Of a stretch of DNA of 64,000 bases, positions 16,154-25,287 are shown piece after piece. Source of the stretch: Streptomyces lomondensis (GTDB taxonomy: Bacteria; Actinomycetota; Actinomycetes; Streptomycetales; Streptomycetaceae); NCBI RefSeq assembly GCF_014651035.1, contig NZ_BMWC01000004.1:248001-312000 (forward strand). Direction: 5' to 3'. A model generated the notes under the pieces. The model did no database searches, had not been told where the DNA came from, and saw only the letters and a program-made list of their open reading frames with translations. Numbering within the stretch: position 1 is the stretch's first letter; every line of letters begins with the position of its first letter. The position numbers and the translations under genes are program-made.

Positions 16154-19063
16154 CTACCGCTCGTGTCGGGAGCGGTTCGGCAGGGCGTCGGGGAGGCCGG
16201 ATGCGTCCGTGCCGAGTTTTCGGTACACGGAGGACAGCAGGTGCCGTACGCCCTGCTCGGTGAGCCGAAGGTCCTTCGCGACCACCGATGCCGGGTGGCC
16301 CAGGGCCGTCATCTCGGCGGCCTTGCGTTCCTGGGCCGTCAGCATGTCCGTCTGCGCGTAGCGCAGGGGCAGCGGGCGCAGTCCCGCGGCGGAGAGCTCC
16401 CGCCTGGCCCGGGCGGCCAGACCCTCGGCACCGCAGTGCACCGCGCCCTCCAAGCCCTGGTAGAGCCGGTCGGCGGCGTCGTGCAGATGGCCGTTGCGGG
16501 CCAGCGCGGCGCCGTGGCTCACCTGGGCCCGGGCCAGTTCGTACGCGGCGGGTGACTGTTCCAGATGGTCGACAGCCTGCGCGTGCAGATCGAGCGCCGC
16601 CTGCCCGCCCGTTACCTCCGCCTGGACATGCAGCGCCTGGCCGATCGCGGACGCGGCGCCGAAGTCCCGGGCCCGCTTGACGGCGTCCTGGGCATGGCGG
16701 ACCGCCTGGTCAGGGGCGGTCCGGGCGAGTGCCGAGGCCAGTCCGAGCTGCCAGGGGCACCACGCGGGGTTGCGCCAGTCCCGCGCCTCCAGCCAGTCCC
16801 CGACCTTGGACAACAGCCGCGCCGCCTGAGCGAGTCGCCCCTCCGCCAGGAGCAGGTCGGCGTAGACCGTGCGGGGATCCGGGAAGATGACGGCGTTGGG
16901 GACCACGTCGCCGTAGTGGTAGCTGTCGGCGAGCCGGCGCGCGTCGCCGGTCCGCCCCCGGGCCAGCAGGGTCTGGATGAGAATGCCGATGGCGAACCAC
17001 TGGGCGGGCACCGCTCCTTCGACGCGCTCGGCGGTGTGCAGCCCGGCCCGGACGAGTTCCTCAGCCTCGGGCAGGCAGCCACGGCGGTAGCGGATGTAGC
17101 CCAGGAGCGTCTGGCCCTGCGCCAGATGGGAGCCGCGCCACCCCATGTGCTCGCACTCGGCCATGCCTTCGGCGAAGAGCTCCTCGGCCCGCCGTGGCTG
17201 GTCGCAGTACATGAACAGCAGGGCCACCGCGGCGGGCACCTCGAAGCCGCGGTTCTCGTCGGTCCAGCTCATCCCTCCGCGCAGGGCCTCCTCGGCGTAC
17301 TCGAGGGCGGTCCGCCGCGGCTCGCCGCGCACGAGGGCGTCCCAGGCCCGCAGACCGAGGATGTAGCGCTCCTCCAGGCCACGGCCGGTCAGCTTGTCCG
17401 CCAGCCGCGCCAGCCGCCGCGAGCGGGCGGACGAGTCGGGCTCGTCGGCGCGGAACGCGCTCCATACGAAGTGGTCGGCCTGCATGCGCAGTTTGACGCG
17501 CGCGTTGGTGGCGCGCCGCGCCTCGTCGGCGGCCACGGTCGCGGCCTCGGTCAGCCGGTCGGTGTGGGCCAGCGCCTGGGTCAGCCGGTAGACGATGGAG
17601 GCGCGCAGGTCGGGGTCGATTCCCGGCTCCGTCAGCGCCTCCCGGAGATGGCTGACCGTGGCCGTGGGCTCGATGAGGAAGGTCGAGCAGGCCAGCTCGT
17701 GGAGAAGGGCGGCGCGGTCCTCGGCAGGGGGCGGTTCCCGCAGCGCTCGGGTGAGCACGCGCCGGGCGGCCTCCGGGGCCCCGGCGCGGAGGTACTCACG
17801 CGCGGCGGCGCGCAGGCACGCGACCGCTTCGGGCCGGCCGTCGCAGGGAACTTCCAGCAGGTGCCGGGCGGCGACGGTGGGGTCGGCTCCGACCACCTGG
17901 GCGGCGTGGGCAGCCGCGTTGTGCATGCCGACCCGCAGGCCCGGAGGAATGTCGCGATAGATCGTCGTGGCGATCTGCGGGTGGACGAACTCCAGGCCGC
18001 CCGCGGGGTCGTCGGCGTCCGCGAGGATGCGGCGGGCGCGCAGCTTCTCGGCCGCCTCTGCGGCCTCCTCGCTGCCGACCACCGCGAGGTCGGCGGCGAC
18101 CTCCGGTGAGAAGGGCCCACCCAGGACGGCGCCGGCCCACGCGAAGCGGACCGTGCCCGGGCCGAGCCGTTTGAGGCGCTCGATCAGGCCGGGGCCCTTG
18201 ACCGCGGCGGCGAGGTCCCGCATCACGGGCACCTCCTCCTGGGTGCCCCGCACCTTCCGCTCACGGAGCCGGATGGCCAGTTCGACGGCCTCGAAGGGGC
18301 TCCCGCCGGTGACCGTCCAGCACTCGCCGCAGAACTCGTCCTCGGCTTCCTCACCCACTTCCTCCCTGATGATCCGCGCCACACCGGCCTCGCCGAGCGG
18401 AGACAGCACATGCGGGCGCTGCTCATGGTGTTCGACGAGCGCACGGAAAGAGGTCGCGTCGGACGGAAGTTCGTCGGGCCGGTAGCCGACGACGATCAGC
18501 AGCGGGAGGTTCGCGACCCGGGGCGCGAAGGAGGCGAGCCAGTCCAGGGATTCGGCATCGGCCCAGTGCAGGTCGTCCAGGAGCAGAACGACAGGCGAGT
18601 TCAACATCGTCAGGCGCGTCATGACCCAGTCGAGGCCGTCGCGTACGCCGGTCGGGTCCGGCATCCGAGCGGTGTCCGTCGCCTCGAGACCGAGCGCGGC
18701 GCCGACGATGTCGTACCAGCTGCCCAGGAAGGCCCGACGCTCCGTCTCGCTCATCCTGGCCAGGATGGGCTGCATGGCCTGGCGGACGACGCGGAACGCC
18801 ATCCCCCGCTCGTTCTCGCCGCCCTTGCCGGAGAACACCGTGAACCCGAGGGCGGCGGCGCGGGCGCGCGCCGCCGCGATGAGTGTCGTCTTGCCCAGCC
18901 CGGCCTCACCGGTGAAGGCGAGCAGACCGCCGCGTGGTAGTCGGGGCACACCGTCGACGGTGTCACGGAGCTCCGCCAACGCGTGGTCGATGGCTTGGAG
19001 TTCCTCGTCGCGTTCGACTAGAGGCCGGTGCTCGGTGATCGGTTGCCGCAGCCCATGGGCCAT
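16154..19063 (-). CDS. LAL-type LuxR-family transcriptional regulator
   Basis: A large ATP-binding regulator of the LuxR family (969 residues). The N-terminal AAA/STAND ATPase has Walker A TGEAGLGKTT (~50-59) and Walker B LLLDDLHWAD. A long helical TPR-like middle follows. The C-terminal HTH begins LTAQERKAAEMTALG and ends LLSSVYRKLG, near residues 900-950. It lies 207 bp downstream of the terpene cyclase on the same strand with its own leader. That makes it the likely pathway regulator of the terpene/P450 pair, though this is only positional inference. The stop is 44 bp from the convergent NTPase gene. Confidence 0.85.
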   Translation of the reverse strand: MAHGLRQPITEHRPLVERDEELQAIDHALAELRDTVDGVPRLPRGGLLAFTGEAGLGKTTLIAAARARAAALGFTVFSGKGGENERGMAFRVVRQAMQPILARMSETERRAFLGSWYDIVGAALGLEATDTARMPDPTGVRDGLDWVMTRLTMLNSPVVLLLDDLHWADAESLDWLASFAPRVANLPLLIVVGYRPDELPSDATSFRALVEHHEQRPHVLSPLGEAGVARIIREEVGEEAEDEFCGECWTVTGGSPFEAVELAIRLRERKVRGTQEEVPVMRDLAAAVKGPGLIERLKRLGPGTVRFAWAGAVLGGPFSPEVAADLAVVGSEEAAEAAEKLRARRILADADDPAGGLEFVHPQIATTIYRDIPPGLRVGMHNAAAHAAQVVGADPTVAARHLLEVPCDGRPEAVACLRAAAREYLRAGAPEAARRVLTRALREPPPAEDRAALLHELACSTFLIEPTATVSHLREALTEPGIDPDLRASIVYRLTQALAHTDRLTEAATVAADEARRATNARVKLRMQADHFVWSAFRADEPDSSARSRRLARLADKLTGRGLEERYILGLRAWDALVRGEPRRTALEYAEEALRGGMSWTDENRGFEVPAAVALLFMYCDQPRRAEELFAEGMAECEHMGWRGSHLAQGQTLLGYIRYRRGCLPEAEELVRAGLHTAERVEGAVPAQWFAIGILIQTLLARGRTGDARRLADSYHYGDVVPNAVIFPDPRTVYADLLLAEGRLAQAARLLSKVGDWLEARDWRNPAWCPWQLGLASALARTAPDQAVRHAQDAVKRARDFGAASAIGQALHVQAEVTGGQAALDLHAQAVDHLEQSPAAYELARAQVSHGAALARNGHLHDAADRLYQGLEGAVHCGAEGLAARARRELSAAGLRPLPLRYAQTDMLTAQERKAAEMTALGHPASVVAKDLRLTEQGVRHLLSSVYRKLGTDASGLPDALPNRSRHER

Positions 19064-19270
19064 GTGGTCTACCGCTTCCTGTCGTTGCTCCCCGCCGGAC
19101 GGGGCGAGCGTACGCCCTCGTCCAGGCCCCTTGGCCGGGTCGGAGCAGGAGGTCGACAGGGAGGGTGAATTTCCCGCAGGAGCGGTTCGGGTCTCAACTT
19201 TTCGGGGTAATCTGCTGCGTTTCCGCCCCTCTGGGAACCCTGGAGTGAAGGAGACCGGTCGGGCAGCGGA

Positions 19271-20287
19271 TCAGATCACCACGGGGGCCGCCATCGTGTC
19301 CGCGTACCGGGGCACGGTCCGGGACCAGAAGTAGCAACCGCGGATCCAGCCGGCCATGCCCTCCACGTAGCCGACGCCGGACGGGGTCAACTCCGGCCTG
19401 AACTCACCGTAGAGTTCCTCGAACTCGCGGATCGTGCTGTTGATGTGCCGTGTGGCGAGCGTGACGGCCACCGGCAGGGAGCACCGGTGGGTCCGCTGGT
19501 AGGCGAGGGCCAGGTTGATCACGCCGCCCGCCCGCTGTTCCTTCACCGCGGAGAACAGGTCGGGTATCCACACGGCCGCGTCGGCCGACAGTCGGCTCAG
19601 GCGTCGCATGACGGGGTGATGGATCTCCTCCGGGGTCAGTTCGCACGGCTGCGCGGCCTCGCACAGCGGGTAGAACGGCTCGACGCCCGCGATGAGGGAG
19701 CGTATGGACCGGCACAGCCCGCTTCCCACCGGGACGGGGTGGGTCTGGGCCACCGCTTCGTACAGCAGGCCGTGCACGTACTCACGGCTGTTCCAGGCCC
19801 ATCGTGCGGCCTGAGCGGGTGTGCACCGCTCCTGTACCTGTCGCTGGAGGTCGGCCAGGGCGGCCCCGAGCGGGGTGGTGGGCGGTTGGCCGTCCCGCAG
19901 GATCGCGATGCTCTCGCACAGCATGGGCAGCAGCCGGCCCGGTGCGTGCCGGCCGACATCCTCCGCGCGGTCGTCGAAGATGAACTGGTAGGCGATCTGG
20001 TTGGCCATGATCTGGAGGAGCCCGGCATCCATGGTCGGACTGTTGTAGGCCGCGAGTTCGGCGGGGCGCGTATAGGAGATCATGGCCGCCACCGCCGGGT
20101 CGTCGGTCAGCCCCCAGGTGCCCAGCCATTCCTCGACGCCTGCGGCCGCTTCGGACGCGTGGGGATTGCGCTGGAAAGCGAAGGGCATGTAGAGGGTCGC
20201 GTCGATCAGTTCCCGCAGATCGACGACCGGAACGCGGTCCTGCGCGGCGAGCGTGATTTCCTCATGCGTCGCGGACATCATGGCCAC
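19271..20287 (-). CDS. Class I terpene cyclase with altered NSE motif
   Basis: A terpene synthase of 338 residues, a normal length for bacterial class I cyclases. The aspartate-rich motif is FIFDDRAED (D105, D106). The second metal motif, normally N-D-x-x-S-x-x-x-E, reads PDLFSAVKE (242-250): the first metal ligand Asn is Pro, while Ser246 and Glu250 remain. A C-terminal RY pair (SRTVPRY) is present, as in many bacterial cyclases. The GTG at 20287 is the longest start; ATGs at 20281 and 20278 are alternatives. The 5' end overlaps the 3' end of the upstream P450 gene by 26 bp, so the two are co-transcribed. The product cannot be read from sequence. Confidence 0.83.
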   Translation of the reverse strand: MAMMSATHEEITLAAQDRVPVVDLRELIDATLYMPFAFQRNPHASEAAAGVEEWLGTWGLTDDPAVAAMISYTRPAELAAYNSPTMDAGLLQIMANQIAYQFIFDDRAEDVGRHAPGRLLPMLCESIAILRDGQPPTTPLGAALADLQRQVQERCTPAQAARWAWNSREYVHGLLYEAVAQTHPVPVGSGLCRSIRSLIAGVEPFYPLCEAAQPCELTPEEIHHPVMRRLSRLSADAAVWIPDLFSAVKEQRAGGVINLALAYQRTHRCSLPVAVTLATRHINSTIREFEELYGEFRPELTPSGVGYVEGMAGWIRGCYFWSRTVPRYADTMAAPVVI

Positions 20288-21746
20288 CTGCCGTTCGGGA
20301 GTTGTGGACGACGGGTACGACAGTTGTCCCGGGTGGGCGGGAATCCGCCCGGGGTGGTGTGCCCACCGGCCGCCTCGTTCGCGGCTCGCTGACCATCACC
20401 AATCCCCTCGGCCCCAACGACGCCGCGGGGCGCAGCCGTTCGGTGTGGCCGGGCAGATGGCGCAGCCGCCAGTGGCGGGCGATGAACGCGACGGCCACCG
20501 TGGCCTCCGCCAGCGCGAGTGTCTCGCCGATGCATTTCCGGCTGCCCGCGCCGAACGGAATCATCGCTCCGGGCGGGACGGAGACGGTCTGCCCGGGCAG
20601 CCAGCGGTCGGGGAGGAAGCGATCGGGGTCGGGGAACAGGGTGGGGTCGTGGTGCAGGAGGTACGGGCTGAACATGACGGTGGTGCCCTGCGGGAGACGG
20701 TGCCCCGCGAGCTCCGTTTCCCGCGTGGTGACGCGGGTGAAGAGCCAGCCGGGCGGGCGGTGGCGGAGGGTCTCGGTGAGGACGCACCGGGTGTGGACGA
20801 GGCGCGGCAGCTCGTCGGGGCCGGGCGGCTGCCCCGAATCGAGCACGGCGTCGACTTCGGAGTGCAGGCGGCGTTCCTCCTCGGGATGCCGCCCCAGGAG
20901 TTCCAAGGCGGAGGAGAGGCACAGGGCGGTGCTCTCGGCACCGGCGAACATCAGCGTCATCACCTGGCCGTGGACTTCCTGATCGGTGATCACCGTCCCC
21001 CCGCCGTCGGCCCGTGTGGCCGCCAGCAGGGTCCCGAGCAGGTCGTCGCGCTCGTCGTGGGAAGTGCCTTGCCGGCGCTGGGTGATGGCCGCGTCGACGA
21101 TCGCGCGCAGGCGGTCGGAAGCATGCCGGTAACGACGGTTCGCCGGCGTGGGAACACGGAAGAGGGCGTCGACCGGCATCACCGTCCGGACGAACATGCC
21201 GCGGACCACGGTGGCCAGGCACTCGCGCATCTCGGCGGCCGTCGCGGTGTCGAGCGAGTCGGAGAAGAGGACGCGGCTGACCACACGCGTGGACAGGTCC
21301 AGCATGGTCGCGCTGACGTCGACCACTTGCCCGGCCCGCCACGCGCGGCACACCGCCTCCACTTCCTCGCCCATCAGGCCCACCTGGTCGGCGACGCGGG
21401 CCTTGCGGAAATCGGGCTGGAGCAGCCTGCGCTGGCGCCGGTGATCCTGATGGCGGCAGGTGCCGACGCCGTCCCCCAGCAGCATCCGCAGCCTGTCGTA
21501 GAGCGGGCCGCCCTTGTCGAACGTGCGCGGGTCCCTGAGTACCTGGTGGACCAAGTCCGGGTGACACGCCATCCAGGCACGCTGCGGACCCAGGCGTATC
21601 TCGACCAGATCGCCGTGCCCGGGCAAAGAATTCAGAAAGGCCAGCGGTCGACGGACCAAGTCGATACCGTGGCCAAGGAATGGGAATATGCCTGGAGCAG
21701 TGCCCACTGTCCAATCTCGGGCCGGTCCGGGAACGGAGCCGCTCAT
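20262..21746 (-). CDS. Cytochrome P450 paired with terpene cyclase
   Basis: A 494-residue P450 with all canonical motifs: I-helix FAGAESTA, K-helix ETLR, and the haem loop FGAGSRKCIGE with the thiolate cysteine. The layout (N-terminal APGIFPFLGHG, LMGEEVEAV, WLFTRVTT) resembles terpene oxygenases such as CYP170 and CYP183 more than macrolide P450s. It is the first gene of a two-gene transcript with the terpene cyclase, and its last 26 bp overlap that gene. The expected job is oxidation of the cyclase's hydrocarbon product. No ferredoxin or reductase gene is adjacent, so electrons must come from elsewhere. Confidence 0.87.
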   Translation of the reverse strand: MSGSVPGPARDWTVGTAPGIFPFLGHGIDLVRRPLAFLNSLPGHGDLVEIRLGPQRAWMACHPDLVHQVLRDPRTFDKGGPLYDRLRMLLGDGVGTCRHQDHRRQRRLLQPDFRKARVADQVGLMGEEVEAVCRAWRAGQVVDVSATMLDLSTRVVSRVLFSDSLDTATAAEMRECLATVVRGMFVRTVMPVDALFRVPTPANRRYRHASDRLRAIVDAAITQRRQGTSHDERDDLLGTLLAATRADGGGTVITDQEVHGQVMTLMFAGAESTALCLSSALELLGRHPEEERRLHSEVDAVLDSGQPPGPDELPRLVHTRCVLTETLRHRPPGWLFTRVTTRETELAGHRLPQGTTVMFSPYLLHHDPTLFPDPDRFLPDRWLPGQTVSVPPGAMIPFGAGSRKCIGETLALAEATVAVAFIARHWRLRHLPGHTERLRPAASLGPRGLVMVSEPRTRRPVGTPPRADSRPPGTTVVPVVHNSRTAGGHDVRDA

Positions 21747-21934
21747 CGAATACCACCTGCCTCAGTTGGCACACGGGATTTCGGTGCGATCGCACCGACT
21801 TGATGCTCGCCTCATGTACTGCCCAGTGGAATCCGCCGACGGCTCGACGAATCCTTTCTCCATGGGGGCGCACGGATGCACGGAGGGGCGTCGAGCGAAT
21901 CACGATTGCTACATGCATCCAGCTATTGATTGAT

Positions 21935-21952
21935 TTTCTGTGCACGCAGAAA
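21935..21952. promoter_or_regulatory. Candidate operator in the AT-richer leader of the terpene operon
   Basis: TTTCTG-TGCACG-CAGAAA is an inverted repeat with 6-bp arms, about 190 bp upstream of the P450 start. It lies inside a stretch (about 21760-21965) that is visibly more AT-rich than its surroundings. It could be bound by the LAL regulator, but no consensus is known to me. Confidence 0.35.
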
Positions 21953-21991
21953 TCTGTGATCTCGCCCGTGCTCCCGAAGAACACCTCAGTC

Positions 21992-22041
21992 GTGGCAGGC
22001 GCCTGGCATGGGCATGAGGGCCGCGCCCGGGCGCCTGCCGC
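21992..22041 (-). terminator. Hairpin just downstream of the GH115 gene
   Basis: Perfect 10-bp arms (GGCAGGCGCC / GGCGCCTGCC, extendable to 12 with one wobble) flank a 26-nt loop, starting 4-6 nt after the GH115 stop. It probably separates GH115 transcription from the terpene operon. Confidence 0.55.
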
Positions 22042-22045
22042 TGGC

Positions 22046-25006
22046 CTAGTGGTCCGGTGCTTCCACGCCCGGTACGACGGCGGGGCCGGGATCGAAGGCG
22101 CGGTGGTAGCTCTCCGGTGGCGCGAGATAGCTCGCGGGCAGGCCGCCCGTGTCGATCACGATCTGATCCACCGCGATCGCCGCGTCCACCATGAACACCC
22201 TCAGCACATGCTCACCCGGTGCGGACACGGTCAGACGGGCCGTCAGCTTCTCGACGCCCTCCTCCACATTGCGGGCCCAGGCATCCCCCCGGTTGCCGGT
22301 GGCGATCGCCTGGCCCGACAGGACCGTCGGCGGCTGGTCGTCGAGGGCGACCGCCAGTCGCCGTGCGCCCCGCTCGTCCAGGGAGGGCAGCCGGAAGACC
22401 GTCACCGGGAAGGTGCCGGTGCTGGTGAAGCGCACCCGGTAGCGCAGCTCCGGTGACCGGGTGGGGAGGTCCTCGGTGATCGGCGGTGCGGTCGTCGGGA
22501 CCGCCTCGACGGCGGCCGTACGGCGGCCCAGGCCGCGGACGACCCGCCAGTGGGCCCCACCGCGGGCCACCCGGCTCTCGAAGTGCGCCGCGTCGATCGA
22601 CACATAGCCGTGGGCCTCGACGAAGCCGCGGGCCCGCCGCCGTGCCCGCTCCCCGTCGTTGACCACCCGCACCGGCACCTCGGCGGTCGTGCCGGCACCG
22701 GTGAAGGCCAGGGTCGGGTGGTGTGTGCCCTCCGGGACCCGGTCCCAGTCGATCTCGACCCACACCCGTGTCTGGTCGGTGAGTTCGCCGCCCGCCGTGC
22801 TCAGCCTCAGCCACGGGTGGCTCGGCTCGGCGTGCCACTCCAGCGGAAGGAAGCCCGTGTTGAAGACGTCCACGAAGCGGCGGTCCCGGGTGTAGGAGGA
22901 GAAGGACAGCGGACGGTCCGCTCCCGTCTCGTTCCCCTCCGCGGCCAGCCCGAGGCCCGAGGTGTCCTGCCGGGGCACCCGGGTCACGGAGGGGCGGCCC
23001 GGGGCCTTCGGGATCTGGGACGGATACGGGTTGACGATGCCGTCCCACTTCCCGCCCGCGATCTCGGTGGTGTAGCGCCGGGTGATCGCCTGCTCCTCGG
23101 CGTGCGCGGCCTCGGCCAGGTCCGCGAAGCGGTTCGTGCCCGCGCCGCGCCCCTGGCGGACGGCGAGGGCGTTGCGGTCCGCCCAGTAGTACTTCAGGTT
23201 CATCAAGTAGGCGCCGTGGACCGGGTATTCGACCAGTTCGTAGTAGGCGTCCCGGTAGGTCTCGGGGAGCTTCGCCCCCAGTCGGCGGACCCGTTCCAGC
23301 AACTGCTCGTAGGCCGTCATGCGGCGGCCCGCCTCGTCGCCGTGGTGGACCGTCGAGAAGACGGCCCGGTCGATGAACTCCGGGCGGCGTTCCGCCGCCA
23401 GGCGGTAGTACTCCGTGCGGATGGCGGCGATCTCCGCGCCGTACCGCCGGCCGAACTGGCGCCCGGCCCACTCCACGAGGAAGTCCTCGACGTTCCCGGG
23501 GCCCCAGCGGTCCGCGTCCCAGGCCATGTCCAGGCAGAAGGACAGTCCCGTCTCGATCGACTTGATGTCGCCGACGTTGAAGATCCACATCCGGTCGGCC
23601 CGATGGTCGTGGACCCGGCGCAGCTCCTGCCACACCTTGCTCAACTGCGTGGTGTCCAGCCACAGATAGCTCCGGGGCCGGCCCCAGTAGGAGAGGTGGT
23701 AGTAGATGCCGTTGCCGCCGGCGCGGCGGCGCTCCGCGTCGTTCGGGAGCTGGCGCATGTTGCCGTGGTTGTCGTCCGGCCAGATCAGCGTGACGTCGTC
23801 GGGCACCTGGACGCCCGCGTTGTACAGCTCCAGGACCTCCTTGTACGGGATGAAGATCTGCGGCTGGGCGGCCTCGCCCACCTCCTCGGCCAGGATGCGG
23901 CGCTGGTCGGCGATGATGTCGTTCATCACCGCGACCTTCTCCGGGATCGTGGTGGCGTACTTCGTCTCCAGCGCGGAGTCGTGCAGGCCCCGCATGCCGA
24001 TCGTCCAGCTGCTCTCGTAGGCGGCGTTCTGGCGGGCCCGGGCCCGCCAGTAGTCGGAGATGACGGCCGGGTTCACCGTGTAGTCGTAGAGCGGCAGGGT
24101 GCCGTCGGGGTTGCGGTGCTCCTCGGCCCACGGCTGCCACTCGTGCACGCCGTTGCGCAGCATGGCCTCGGGGTGGCTGGAGCCGACCACGATGCCGTAG
24201 CGCTCGGCGAGTTCCGGGTTCTCGCGGTGCTTGTTGAAGAAGTCGGAGTACGGGTGCATCGCGGGCCACAGGTAGTTGGCCTTCAGGCGCAGCAGCAGCT
24301 CGAAGACCCGCTCGTAGGTCTTCGGGCCGATGTTCTTGTCCGGCTCCTGGGTGCGCTGGGACCACGTGGTGAGGTTCTGCTCGTCGTTGATGAAGATGCC
24401 CCGGTAGCGGACGGCGGGTTCGAGGCGCTTGAGGGGGCCGGCCGGGACCGTCACGGTGTCGCGGCGGACGACGGGGACGTCGGCCCACCAGTACCAGGGC
24501 GAGACGCCGATGCGCTCCGAGGTGTCGTAGAGGCCGTAGACCGTGCCGCGCCGGTCGCTGCCCGCGATGACCAGGGCGCGGTCCACGCCGGGCAGCGGAC
24601 GGTCCACGACCTGGGTGACGGACGCCTCCCAGCGGCCCTCGACCCGGGAGACGTCCAGGCGCCTGTGACGGACGAGCCGGTCGATCACCGGGCTCGCGCC
24701 GATCGTCCCCACCAGCACGAGGAGTCCGGCCCGCGCGGGCACGGAGTGCAGCAGGCGGGGCCGTACGCCTGCCACCCGCTCCACGTCCGCCTGGAGGTCG
24801 CCGGCCGCGCGGAGGACGGCGGGGTCGTCGGCGGCGTCCACGAACACGTCCACCGCGGTGCCGCCCTGGACCAGGGGGAAGTCGGGGCGGGCCGAGGGAG
24901 CGGCTGCGGCGGTGGTGACGGGGAGCAGGGGAGCGGCGCCCACGGCTGCCATGCCCCGTAAGAACGACTTGCGGCTCACTGAGGGAAGGGACGGTCTCTG
25001 CTGCAC
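22046..25006 (-). CDS. Secreted GH115-family xylan alpha-glucuronidase
   Basis: About 986 residues from the chosen GTG (25006; AAAGG lies 8 nt upstream; 25012 is also possible). A Tat-type signal begins SRKSFLRGMAAVG, followed by a hydrophobic stretch and TAAAAPSA. Family GH115 enzymes remove methylglucuronic acid side groups from xylan. Family-like blocks seen here include YRGIFINDEQ, RLKANYLWPAMHPYSDFF, FNVGDIKSIE and YYELVEYPVHG. A C-terminal beta-rich extension (from about residue 760) resembles the GH115 accessory domain. It is divergent from a secreted chorismate mutase gene across a 281-bp region containing direct repeats and a LacI-type half-palindrome. Tat export predicts folding before secretion. 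Confidence 0.85.
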   Translation of the reverse strand: MQQRPSLPSVSRKSFLRGMAAVGAAPLLPVTTAAAAPSARPDFPLVQGGTAVDVFVDAADDPAVLRAAGDLQADVERVAGVRPRLLHSVPARAGLLVLVGTIGASPVIDRLVRHRRLDVSRVEGRWEASVTQVVDRPLPGVDRALVIAGSDRRGTVYGLYDTSERIGVSPWYWWADVPVVRRDTVTVPAGPLKRLEPAVRYRGIFINDEQNLTTWSQRTQEPDKNIGPKTYERVFELLLRLKANYLWPAMHPYSDFFNKHRENPELAERYGIVVGSSHPEAMLRNGVHEWQPWAEEHRNPDGTLPLYDYTVNPAVISDYWRARARQNAAYESSWTIGMRGLHDSALETKYATTIPEKVAVMNDIIADQRRILAEEVGEAAQPQIFIPYKEVLELYNAGVQVPDDVTLIWPDDNHGNMRQLPNDAERRRAGGNGIYYHLSYWGRPRSYLWLDTTQLSKVWQELRRVHDHRADRMWIFNVGDIKSIETGLSFCLDMAWDADRWGPGNVEDFLVEWAGRQFGRRYGAEIAAIRTEYYRLAAERRPEFIDRAVFSTVHHGDEAGRRMTAYEQLLERVRRLGAKLPETYRDAYYELVEYPVHGAYLMNLKYYWADRNALAVRQGRGAGTNRFADLAEAAHAEEQAITRRYTTEIAGGKWDGIVNPYPSQIPKAPGRPSVTRVPRQDTSGLGLAAEGNETGADRPLSFSSYTRDRRFVDVFNTGFLPLEWHAEPSHPWLRLSTAGGELTDQTRVWVEIDWDRVPEGTHHPTLAFTGAGTTAEVPVRVVNDGERARRRARGFVEAHGYVSIDAAHFESRVARGGAHWRVVRGLGRRTAAVEAVPTTAPPITEDLPTRSPELRYRVRFTSTGTFPVTVFRLPSLDERGARRLAVALDDQPPTVLSGQAIATGNRGDAWARNVEEGVEKLTARLTVSAPGEHVLRVFMVDAAIAVDQIVIDTGGLPASYLAPPESYHRAFDPGPAVVPGVEAPDH

Positions 25007-25084
25007 GGGCACTGCCTTTCCGCGCCGGGCCCGCGCCGGTTCCTCGTCCGGGCCGTCGGCGGGGCTGCGCACAGGGAGGTTGGC

Positions 25085-25127
25085 TTGGGCAGGAGTTCGG
25101 CTTGGGCAGGGGTTTTGCATGGGCAGG
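25085..25127. repeat. Three 17-bp-spaced direct repeats upstream of GH115
   Basis: TTGGGCAGG occurs at 25085-25093 and 25102-25110, and ATGGGCAGG at 25119-25127, with an exact 17-bp period. The first two lie within a longer 12-bp identity (GGCTTGGGCAGG). The array sits between the GH115 start and the LacI-type site, in the probable 5' leader or promoter. Confidence 0.7.
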
Positions 25128-25130
25128 CTA

Positions 25131-25142
25131 GAAAGCGCTTGC
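25131..25142. promoter_or_regulatory. LacI-type operator candidate in the GH115 promoter region
   Basis: GAAAGCGCTTGC contains a perfect 8-bp core palindrome (AAGCGCTT) and departs from full 12-bp symmetry at one pair. Sites of this shape are typical of LacI-family regulators of sugar utilisation. It is 125 bp upstream of the GH115 start and 146 bp from the divergent gene. Confidence 0.45.
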
Positions 25143-25287
25143 CGTGGCACCCTAGGCGAGCGGGTGCGGGGCGTCCAGATGTGGGACGTGGTGCCGCTGC
25201 GCACCGGGCGGTGTGAGGGGGCCTCGGCGAGCCAAGCGCCGGACGGGGTCGGTAAGTTGGCGCCCGCCTCCCACGAAAGGACACCCT

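Noticed and set aside
16044-16154. Terminator between the NACHT-like and LAL genes
   Set aside because: Only scattered short complementary stretches (GAGCG/CGCTC); no convincing stem.
22550-24961. 803-codon plus-strand open frame opposite GH115
   Set aside because: Shadow frame; composition is Val/Gly/Arg-biased, and the minus strand gives a complete GH115 with Tat signal.
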